A DNA stretch of 64,000 bases from Neurospora tetraspora (taxonomy: Eukaryota; Ascomycota; Sordariomycetes; Sordariales; Sordariaceae): the NCBI RefSeq assembly GCF_033439725.1, contig NW_026944383.1, positions 1,364,001 through 1,428,000 on the forward strand, in the 5' to 3' direction. Below, piece after piece: positions 1-9,490 of this stretch (positions are counted from its first letter, which is position 1; each line of letters opens with the position of its first letter). A program made the translations under genes and the position numbers. The notes beneath the pieces are model-generated. The model ran no database searches and was not told the origin of the DNA. It saw only the letters and a program-made list of their open reading frames with translations.

Positions 1-1535
1 GTGGGTAAGCTCTGGGGGACCCTTGCCCGAAAAGAACCCAGCATTTGGAAGCTTGCAAGCTGTCCAATCATTTCAAGAGGAAAGCGAGGAAATGGAGACA
101 AGCCTGGCTTGGCGCCGCTCCCCACCGTACCCACTCTCTCCACGAAACGGACGAGGGAGATTGAAGTTGTCAACCTCGAGAGATGCCCTGCCAGGCAGAT
201 AGGCAGCCTGATTGTGTGAAGCAACATCATCACTCTCAAGTGAAGGAAGCAAAGAACTGGGTGGAAAGATATATTGGAATATTTAAAGTAGGGACAGCGA
301 CGCAAAGTCGTCAATTGGATGATACCATCCCATCCCATAGTGAACATCATGTCAGACAGGAAGGTATGAATCATAAAAAAAAGGTGGAGAGCTCCCGTCT
401 GCTGGGTTCCCAACCGCCAAAATGTCTTCTCACAGCATCATCATCATCATCAAAGCCATCTGCTCTCTAAAGATGCTGCGTCGGCTACCTTGAAAACAAG
501 GTTCAATTGACTCATACGCACATGCACATCCCATTGAACCCTTTCGCTCCACATTATTTAGGCACACATCAAGCGTTGCACCCACCTAGAATCGCTCGCC
601 GTGCTCGACCATGCAGGCCGCTGCCACAACCCCCTTGCTGGGTCGATGGAATGCTGGCTGCTGGAATATTTTGTAGCATTGGTGTGGCCGGACCCAACAT
701 CAAGATTCAACACATGACCAAGAGATCTTTCACAAACGGATCAAAGTGGTACGTATTCTTCGACATCTTGTAGAAAACGACCTGATTTCAAACTTGAAGC
801 AGACTTCCTCCATGAGTTTTCAACAGGGGAGGACGGTCGTCTTATGTTTGACGCAGCTGCGATGCGGCTCAGACGTACAAGAAAAGAAGATCAAGAAGTA
901 GCTGGCCGAAGCGCGCTAAGCCTAATCAGGCTCGCCGACGGCCGTTCCCTCCCCATGTCTTCGCTGCGCCCTCTCGTGGTCACTTCTTGCTGCTTTCGCA
1001 TTGTTGGTCCAAGTGAAATATCGGCGTTGACTCCATCGGCCTACTCCTTCTTGCTCTTCTCTTTTCCTCCTTTTTCCATCGATATCGAATTGAGAGCACA
1101 CAGTCACTCCGGCTTCCCAACCACAGGTGCCCCTGACAAGACAACCCCCTTCGTCTTTCGACACTCAACAAGTGTCCAGTGCACAAGCCGTCGGTGTTAA
1201 CGAGGCAGTCGTCGTCAGCAGTCGAGGAGCATCCCCGTCGCCGTCAAGCATCACGGAGATCTCCCTACTGCCCTGCCGGCACCCCACCAATCTCAAGTTA
1301 CCACACCCACGACAAGCAAGCAAACCCATCGGTATCGCTTGGCCAAAAACAACCTTGATTCAACCGTATCATTCAAGCTTTCCAGAAGCTGGCACACATT
1401 CTCACCAAAGAACCATTCACCAAAGAAAGCCAATCGACTTGGCCCACCCTGGAGCAGTCACGAGACTTTGCTTACCTTAACTCCGACACGTTGTCATCAA
1501 CAATTATCCCCGATACCCCCGAGACTCTGGCTCAA
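1..1535. other. Intergenic region and 5' leader of the half-zinc-cluster gene
   Basis: I see no convincing gene here. Small open frames on both strands lack recognisable domains. The stretch from about 1040 to 1090 is pyrimidine-rich and 1120-1480 is CA-rich, as is common in Neurospora promoters and long leaders, so this is probably the promoter and leader of the + strand gene that starts at 1536. A short (ATC)n run lies near 435-452. Confidence 0.5.
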
Positions 1536-3926
1536 ATGGCGGGCATGTCTCGAACCAACTCGGCCAACGCCTTCATGGAGGGCTTCTCGGTCTGCCAGGC
1601 CAACCTCGGCGAGGCCCTCACCTGGCTCCCTGCCATGGGCACTCCCGAGCTCGACGAGATGATCAACGCCTTCATCCCGGGTCCTGCATCCATCAAGGAC
1701 AAGCGTGCCCACATCTCCATGGACTTCCTCAGCTACTCGCAGCGCACTGGCTTCAACTTCAAGTTCTACCCCGTCCCCTCGACTTCCTTTGCCTCCGCTA
1801 GCACTGCTTCTCCAGCAAGCTCTTCGCAGTTCGTCGACTCTGGCTACGCATCCAGCTTCAACGTCTCCCCAATCATTTCCGACTCGAGCGCATGGACCCA
1901 GTCCCCGGCCTCTTTCACTTCCCCAGCCTCCTTCGACGACGCTACCAGGATAGTAAAGGCCCGCTCTTCGACCTCTGCCACCAAGAAGTTGACTGCTCCT
2001 AGCTCGCGACAGCAGCCCGTCGACTTTGCTAACCACCCTGGCATGCGGATCATGACCAAGGATGGCCGAGATGTCACCAACTCTGCCTCCCGGGGATGCA
2101 AGACCAAGGAGCAGAGGGACCATGCCCACCTCATGCGCATCATCAAGGCCTGCGATGCGTGCAAGAAGAGGAAGGTCCGCTGCGATCCCAGCCACAAGAA
2201 GCGGGCTGCCTCGCACACATCTCCCGCTGCGACCGAGCCGAAGCCCACCAAGAAGCAGAAGAAGGAGACAGCAAAAGCACCGCCGCCTGCTCCAGTTGTC
2301 GAGACCACTCCCGAGTTGCTCGTCACCGATAACTTTGAGAACTTCGACGCCGCCGCATTCGCCGTGCCCTCTGTTGAAGGAACCGAGAACGTCGATGACC
2401 TCTTCTGGAACCAATACTTCAACTTCGACCAGGATGCCTTCCCCGACTTTGCTTCTGGTACCTTCGACCAGTTCGCTCCTTCCCAGGAGCTCTTCTACCA
2501 GAGCACCAGCTCCTCATCCGCCGCCTCTCCGTCGCAGGTATTCACTCCGGAGACCCCGGTACACACTCGCCCTTCACCGGCAATTGCCATCGAACCGGTG
2601 ATTTCGACGGCCGCTCCGGCTCTGCCCTACCTAAACCCGGGCGTTCCTCATGGCACCGAGTATGTCGACTTCAACCTCTACTCGCCACCTGCCGACTTCT
2701 CTCTCGACGAGGAGCTCCTCGGCCTTGGCCAGCAGCAGTCCTACGCACCCTTCAACTCTGGATACGCCGATCAGCAATACTTCGGCGATGCCAGCGTCGT
2801 TGCCCACAGGACTGAGTCACGCTCCAGTCCATCTTCGCCATCCGTATCCTCCGGAGTAATAACAAGTCACCAACGACTGCCACTTGAGGTATACGGCGGA
2901 CTCCATGGAAGCGGAGACCTACAGACCTTGAGCAACGTATCGCCAGCTGTACAGACCCCTGGTCAACTGACTGTACGACAACAACAACAACAACGCCGTC
3001 GCCAACTCGCATCAGGCAATGAGAGCAGGGTAATCCTACAGAATTCTGATCAACATTTTGTAGTGATTGGCCCAGGAACGCTACCTATTCCAGATTCTCC
3101 ACCCACACAACGTCCTCTCTCCCCGGCGCTGAATGTTCAAAATGCACCTCATGACGTAAGTCACAAATCTGTGATGAACGCCGGTAGCACGCACCTACAA
3201 CAGTCGCCGATTGCTTTGCAATCTGTGAATGCCGGTGTACTTGCCACCACCCAACACGCATCATCCGTTGAACAACAGTCTCGCGCCGAGACGGCTGCAA
3301 GGTCTTCAAGGTTGAGGTCACCAGTCAAATCCAAGAGCTCTGTTGCTCAACGACAGAAGCAAGGATTTGCTGGTCTCCCGGTAGACCTCCCGACAACATC
3401 CCGAGATGTCAGCAGCTGCGGCATTTGCCATAGCGCTGCCTCCAACTCGACCCTCCTGAGGACGACAACGATGGCCTCGTCACCGTCGTCCACAACCACC
3501 ACCATCCTGCCAGGCCGACGAGAAAGCGGCGACGGAGAAGGATTCGCGAAGATTGGAGAAAAGCTTTCCAGCTACAGTACCTCCGCGTCATCTTCCTCTC
3601 AATCCTCCTTTTTCCCGCTAGTCGTACTTGGTCTCGTCTCTTGTCTCGTGGTAACTGCTTTGCGGTCATACTGCAGCAACAACAATAACAGCTGGGGCGG
3701 TCATCTTGACCCCCTCAACACTCTGTTCATTGCGAGCATGTCATTGTTCTCACTTTGGCAACGACAATCATCCCGATGGTCAACCGATCCCGACACCGAC
3801 ACCACAAGGTGTTCCTCAGTCCAAGGACTCTTCGGCTCCTCAATTTCACGACAAGCGAAAACGCTTGTTGCGAGGAATTCGGCCCTTGTCCGAATGGTGT
3901 CGGGATCACGATCGATCATGGTCTAA
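1536..3926 (+). CDS. Half-zinc-cluster nuclear-type protein with C-terminal membrane segment
   Basis: Single-exon gene of 796 residues. The frame is open from 1491, but the first ATG is at 1536 (MAGMSRTNSA). Residues 206-216 read CDACKKRKVRC, matching the first half of a Zn(II)2Cys6 cluster; the second cysteine triplet is absent. The motif sits in a conserved basic block (about 185-225) that begins MRIMTKDGRDVT and ends RCDPSHKKR, followed by a lysine-rich likely nuclear signal (KPTKKQKK). I know this block from a Pezizomycotina-wide family usually labelled C6-like regulator. The middle is Ser/Pro/Gln-rich and probably disordered. A hydrophobic segment, FFPLVVLGLVSCLVVTAL (about residues 691-710), looks like a single membrane helix. 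DNA binding is inferred, not shown; a half cluster may act by dimerisation or not bind DNA. Target genes are unknown. The antisense frame of about 300 codons is a codon-bias shadow. Confidence 0.88.
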   Translation: MAGMSRTNSANAFMEGFSVCQANLGEALTWLPAMGTPELDEMINAFIPGPASIKDKRAHISMDFLSYSQRTGFNFKFYPVPSTSFASASTASPASSSQFVDSGYASSFNVSPIISDSSAWTQSPASFTSPASFDDATRIVKARSSTSATKKLTAPSSRQQPVDFANHPGMRIMTKDGRDVTNSASRGCKTKEQRDHAHLMRIIKACDACKKRKVRCDPSHKKRAASHTSPAATEPKPTKKQKKETAKAPPPAPVVETTPELLVTDNFENFDAAAFAVPSVEGTENVDDLFWNQYFNFDQDAFPDFASGTFDQFAPSQELFYQSTSSSSAASPSQVFTPETPVHTRPSPAIAIEPVISTAAPALPYLNPGVPHGTEYVDFNLYSPPADFSLDEELLGLGQQQSYAPFNSGYADQQYFGDASVVAHRTESRSSPSSPSVSSGVITSHQRLPLEVYGGLHGSGDLQTLSNVSPAVQTPGQLTVRQQQQQRRRQLASGNESRVILQNSDQHFVVIGPGTLPIPDSPPTQRPLSPALNVQNAPHDVSHKSVMNAGSTHLQQSPIALQSVNAGVLATTQHASSVEQQSRAETAARSSRLRSPVKSKSSVAQRQKQGFAGLPVDLPTTSRDVSSCGICHSAASNSTLLRTTTMASSPSSTTTTILPGRRESGDGEGFAKIGEKLSSYSTSASSSSQSSFFPLVVLGLVSCLVVTALRSYCSNNNNSWGGHLDPLNTLFIASMSLFSLWQRQSSRWSTDPDTDTTRCSSVQGLFGSSISRQAKTLVARNSALVRMVSGSRSIMV

Positions 3927-6576
3927 ATGACCCCGGCTAAGGCTGGAGTTGGCGACAAAGATTGATGTGATCTGATCTGATTTGATTGTTGCCAATTGTC
4001 AGATTCTTTTCATGGCATGCAAAGCATATGATTCAGTTTGTTTTTCAGTTGTTTAGCGGTGTGCTGCATTTGCGTTTTTACCACGATACCCCAGAAAGTC
4101 TGTTCTTTTCTTTCTTTTCTGAGCTTGAGACATGTTGTCGTTTTTTCTCTTTCTGTCTTTGGAGAGAGAGAGGACGATGGTGCTTTTAAATGACGGCTTG
4201 CGAAGCGAGTTGACTTGGGTTGATTGATGTTGAACTGGTGATGAGAGAAGCCCGGACTGGGCGGGATGAGGCAAGGACTTGTTAAAAATGTGTTGGGTTC
4301 AATTTCAAGGATATATGTAGTAGTAGTACTGGGCAGTGTTGGTTCTCACTCTCCTCGATCTGGGATGACTTACTCAGTCATCAGTCGATTCATCAATACA
4401 AGTCGGTCCTTTGTAGGCCGTCGTAAATTATACTTTGATGTCCCCTTCGTATGGTGAACTGTGATTCTTGAATGCCACAAACTTGCACCTCGTAGCAGTC
4501 CGTTTCGGTGCTTCACACATTGAAGGCAAGCCGGACGCAAGCAAGCCAAATCTGGCTCGATTTCAACACGGCAAATCTCGCCAAAAGTTGGTGAAGTCGA
4601 CTCATGGTCGCTTGACTTGCTGAGTTGTTTCGTTGGTTGTTGTAAATTTCGCCGCAAGATAGGAACTGTCTCATCCGGGAAACCGTTTTGCTCTGGCGGT
4701 TCCTAGCCAGATTATCTACGCTCTGAACAAGTCAAGTAAACAAAACAATTCAAACCTGGGTAACACGAGTCAAATTTAACCGCGGTTTCTACAACTGTTA
4801 TGTTAAAAGTACGATTTTTGACTTGACTTAACTTGACTTGATGAAGCACTGCTTTGTACCGTCGTAGCAGTCACTTCGTGATGTTTGTGACGTCGGACGT
4901 GGACGTGGACAAGGGAAACTGTGGTAGCCGCTGATAAGCTGATAAGGATCTGTTTTTATGAAATTGTTAGTGCAAGGGGTGTTTGTAAACGCACAGACAT
5001 GGATCAGACGAAGAAAGTGGAGTCAGTTCGCCCTTCCATTCAAGGTCTAGCCCAACAAAAGTCTGCAGCACATGCAAAGTCGCAAAGAAGGTACAACATG
5101 AACAACGGCAACACAAGTCTGATGTTGGCCCCGTCGTGGCCACTTTTGACTTGAAGTTTGTGTCTGTTTGGTTTTGAAACGTTCTTTTACACTTTTTCTG
5201 CCGCTGCCATATCCATCCATCTTTATTTGGCGGCGTTTTGTGGCGTATAAGCGCGGCAACGTCTACCGATCTTTAGCCAGGCATATCATATCGACCTTTC
5301 TGAGCGAGAGGTCTTGACAGAAATTGAAGCCAATGTAGGTCCCATTCCTTCCGTTCGCTTTTTTCTACTGCTTCTCTTCCCTTCCCGTTTCCTGCAGTCT
5401 GCATTCTGCAAATAGACGTGTTCCTGCAGTGAGTATTGAAGATGGTCTTCTTTGGATGGAGTGAGAGTGAGCAGAGGTACTTGTAAGAGGTTTGATACAT
5501 CCATCCGGTCATCAGAGTGGGCCTTTTCTTGAAACTCAAAAAGTTCTCGCTCACCAATCCTTGTCCTGTCTGTCTCTCATTTTTTTTTTGGCCTTTTGCA
5601 TGAGTGAGCGCAAAACAGAAACTAACAACACCAAACGCTTGCAGAGTGTTGTTGTTGGCGACACCTCACTGTCGACTACTGGACGGAGCTGAGCTGTTCT
5701 GTTCTGTTGGTGGCCGCAGTTCGCCGTTTACATACATACTAGACAGACATCGATACTTCCACCGACACGGGACGGAAGGAAAAAGTCAGTCGTCCAAAGT
5801 TCCCATCGTTGGCCTCACACACACAACCCCAAGACGGGACACAGACACACAGCGGCGTAACGGAGCCCGGACCCGGAACCGCAATATTGGAGATTGGGTC
5901 TGATCAACGGGAATCGCGGAGAGTTTGAAAGGGTTTCGCTCCCGAGAAACCTCAAAGGTGTTCGTTCGTTCATCCAGGATTCCAGGTCGCTCCTTCCAAC
6001 CGCTGCACCAGCAGGCATTATCACCAACAACCAAACGCCGATTAAGCGAGTTGCTGCATTTTTTCCAACAAGAGCATCCATCCACTGCGCCTCAAGCACA
6101 GCCGTCAGAGCAAGGTGACAACTTGTCACTCGTGCAAAGCAGCGGTATTATTTGTGCTGCTGTTGAGGCAAACTTGTCGTTCTCTGCGCATCAAGTTTGA
6201 CTGAGTGTTACCAGCTCGTTGGCGTCACTTGGTGTTCAACAGGTTTACCTGCCTCTCTTTATCCTTAACGGTTAAACATCATTATTACAGGGAGGAAGGA
6301 ATAGAAGGTGTGGTGGAAATCACGTCGAGAGAAAAATTTGAAGGACGTGCAAGGAACCGTCGGCAAGCGTAGACTTTGGAAAAGACGAAAAGGAAGGAAG
6401 GAAGGACTGAAGGAAGTTGAGGGTTGAAACAGGAAGAAGCAGCTTGCACCTTGGTTATTTTTGGCCAACCCATCGTCGTCGAGAAAGTGGTTTGCTACAA
6501 GGCATAAAAACGGAAAGAAAGGTCGATTGCGACTGCAGCTGTTGTTGTTCTGCGATTGCTGCTTCCACCTTCCAGG
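3927..6576. other. Intergenic region; 3' end of one gene and long leader of TAD2
   Basis: No domain-bearing frame was found on either strand. The first few hundred bases are T-rich and suit a 3' UTR. A short direct repeat of ACTTGACTT lies near 4818-4842, and a GGAA-type microsatellite near 6390-6410. From about 5700 on, the sequence is rich in CA and GAA tracts and probably carries the promoter and leader of the deaminase gene starting at 6577. Several short upstream frames exist in that leader, but I cannot tell whether they are used. Confidence 0.45.
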
Positions 6577-8685
6577 ATGGCGTATACTTTCCTGGACGCG
6601 GTCGCGGCCACTGGCCAGCGCATTTCCGCTTTTTTCCAGACCCTCACCATTTTCCTCCTCGACCATACTCTCCGACCGGCCTTCAGTTTGTTCTCAGGCA
6701 ACTTCAACATCCCTCTGCTTGAGGGGCCCCCACCTCAGCAAGCCGCCGCCGGTGAAGAGCAACAAGAACACCCGCGTACCGAACTTGAGCAATCCCAACA
6801 ACAACAACCACAACCTCAACATCAGCTTGACGTCCAAGATCAGAATTCTGTCACTACCACTCCCGCAACCACATCTCAATCGCAATCCAAGAATCAATCC
6901 GAAGACGCTTCTGCTGCCAATTCTGACGCTCTTCCGCAAGCTTCCTTCTTGTCGCTTACGCCCGAACAAGCAAACAGCTCAAAGCTGCCCGACACGGAAC
7001 CCGACATGGTCCGCACGTCATCGGCCACGGCCACGCTGGCAGCGGAACAGCAGCCGCTCAAGAAGATTCCCATTCCCAACGTCATTCCCGCCCTACCCCT
7101 AGTTGCCCCTGCCAAGGAGAATGCGGCCCCCGTCAAGGCCGGCTCTACCGTCGCCGCCTCCGCCGATTCTGAGAACAAGCTCACCGGAGATTTGGAACGT
7201 CTAAGCATTGCGACTGACGCCGCTGCTATTGCCGCAACCGGTGCCGTCGGTTCCGGGGATTGGGTCCCTGCGACTCAGCAGCCATCGGAAATCACCCAGG
7301 ATAACAACACCACACCTGCCGCGGCCGCTGACGGTGCCAGTGATGCGGAACCTCGACAACTCCTCAAGACCAATGTGCTTCATGGCCATGGCCCTAGCAC
7401 TAGTGTCGGCTGGAATATCGTCGACTCTCTTCCCAGGGCCCCGGTTGTCCGCTCCCCCGCTGTCCCTATCAACCATGAGCTCTCGCAGACTAGTCAGCTG
7501 AAGGAGGGCTTCACTGATAGCGCAGCCCAACTCGAGGCGGAACTTGAAACGCCCGAAGAGGCTGCGGAAAGGGCTATGCACGCTGGGTTCATGAGGGAGG
7601 CTTTGGATATGGTATGTTCCCGTGCTACTTGAATACCCTCGTCTTCATGTGTTGCGCTTGCTAACTGACTCTGATTGTAGGCCCGACTCGCCCTCAAGAC
7701 CAACGAGACGCCCGTCGGTTGTGTGCTTGTTTACAAGGACCGAGTCATCGCCAGGGGCATGAACGCAACCAACGTCAGCCGCAATGGCACTCGGCATGCT
7801 GAGCTTATGGCCATCTGCGCTCTGCTGTCTTACTCCGGTGACGCTGATCTTGAGCCTAAGAACGCGCAACACCAGTGCAACCACGATGAGCCTAGCGTTT
7901 GGGGCGACATTGACCCCGGTGACGGCCATCTCTTCCCCTACGGCCAGAAACTTCACCCCGCCCCCCGCGTCGACCGATCAGTCATTTCCGAGTGCACCCT
8001 TTACGTTACCGTCGAGCCTTGCGTCATGTGCGCCTCGCTTCTTCGCCAGCTCCGCATAAAGAAGGTTTACTTTGGTGCTGTCAACGACAAGTTTGGCGGA
8101 ACTGGTGGTGTTTTCCGCATTCATAAGAACTCTCCTGTCTCGATGGCTTCAGCCCCTCCGTCGCCTGCGCCCCAGAACGGCAAGGGCATCGCGAGACCAG
8201 CTTTGGAGCGTCGCCCCGTTTCCGCTCTGAACATCGGCACTGGTGGAGTTGAAGGCCAGGAGCCTGAGCCTGTTGGTGATGAAAACGATGAGTCCAAGCA
8301 GAATGAGACGGTGGGCGAGCAGCCTGGCCAGGATACCACATCTCTCTTCGAGCCTGAGCTGCATGGCGATGGTGGTAATGTGGAGCCAGGCTATGAGGTA
8401 GAAGGTGGTTGGGGACGCGATGAGGCCGTCACCTTGCTCAGACAGTTCTACGTGCAAGAGAACGGACGGGCTCCCGTTCCCAGAAAGAAGGAAGGTAGAG
8501 CGGCGCGCCTGGCGGCCATGATGGAGCGCGACGGCCATGCTGGCGGTCCCATGGCCGACGCTCCTGCGGTTGCGAAGCCCGAGGAGAATGGCGCCTCGGT
8601 TGATGGAGATGCTGCGGCGCAGGAAGGGGAAGAGAAGTCGGAGGAGAAGACGGAGGAGAACTCTGGTAACAGCTCAGATGCTTGA
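6577..8685 (+). CDS. TAD2: tRNA-specific adenosine-34 deaminase catalytic subunit (Tad2/ADAT2)
   Basis: Two exons, 6577-7611 and 7681-8685, separated by a 69-base intron (donor GTATGT, branch CTAAC at 7661, acceptor TTGTAG); 679 residues. The cytidine/adenosine-deaminase fold begins near residue 330 (AERAMHAGFMREALDM) and continues across the junction into ARLALKTNETPVGC. The zinc site is complete: H384 and the proton-shuttle E386 in TRHAEL, and C459/C462 in PCVMC. Tad2 pairs with catalytically dead Tad3 to convert A34 to inosine in tRNA anticodons. In Fusarium the same dimer, with the cofactor Ame1, performs sexual-stage A-to-I mRNA editing. Yeast Tad2 is about 250 residues; here about 330 Gln/Pro/Ala-rich disordered residues precede the domain and about 190 acidic residues follow it. 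The ATG at 6577 is the first in frame; an internal start giving a shorter form is possible. Confidence 0.92.
7612..7680 (+). other. Intron of the TAD2 gene
   Basis: The donor is GTATGT, the branch-like CTAACTGAC lies at 7661-7669, and the acceptor is TTGTAG. Removing it joins the first helix of the deaminase domain to the beta-strand PVGCVLV in one frame. Confidence 0.9.
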
Positions 8686-9490
8686 TCCAGTGAATGGATC
8701 AAGGCGCAGTCCTGGTTTCAGGAGTCTGGCGAGCAGAAGCTAGATTCTGGAGAAGTGTCGTGAGTATTGATTTGTGGAGGTATGTCTTCATTCCCTTCCT
8801 TTCAACTCACGTTTACTGACTGTTGATTAATAGGTTATATCATAAGCATCAAGGACTGAAAGAGGGTGTACAGTCTTTGCAAAATACTGCATGCATAAGG
8901 GCATTAGGCATGGAATGGCATAACACGAGGTACGGCGGGGGAGGCTTTTGTGTTTTTGTATCGATTTTTTTGAGGTGTAGTGTTTGAGCATTGGTTTGCA
9001 TGTAGAGAGGATCGGTATCACGAGTTCGTGTGGGCTTCAGGTTATGGAAAAGCTATGGATATGTGAGGAAGCAAGGAGAGCCAGGAAAGGCAAGAAACTG
9101 GAAAAAGTGAAAGAAGAGATTATGCCTCACGGCTTTACAAAACTTGAGCAGTTTACGCACTTTAGTCTTAGACCGATATCGCGGATTTGAGGTGCGGTCC
9201 TGGAGGCCCTTCTGTTCAGGTGGACGAGGGCTTATCATGGCTGATGATCATGACGAGTGGCCTATTTTGAGATTGCGGGCTGCATAACTCCATCCAGCAC
9301 ACTCTGTATGGCTCTTGACATCTTTATATGCTGTAATTGTATGCTCTAAACGTATATAGATCCTTTTATCACCCAAGCTCTAGCACCAGTTTCCAACACT
9401 CCGTCTTCTCACACCTTCAAACCTTCCCCAAAACTCACTACTCATCCATACCATCAAACCCTCACATACGCCCCCCTCTCCCTATCCTCA
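8686..9490. other. Convergent 3' regions of TAD2 and the phosphatase
   Basis: No gene was seen between these convergent genes. A possible 3'-UTR intron of TAD2 runs from GTATGT at 8780 to TAATAG at 8833, with a TTACTGACTG branch-like sequence at about 8812-8821. From about 9410 the + strand becomes C/A-rich, leading into the phosphatase 3' end. Confidence 0.5.

Noticed and set aside
1497-2414. Antisense open frame of 305 codons opposite the half-zinc-cluster gene
   Set aside because: It mirrors the codon bias of the real gene on the other strand and has no domain.
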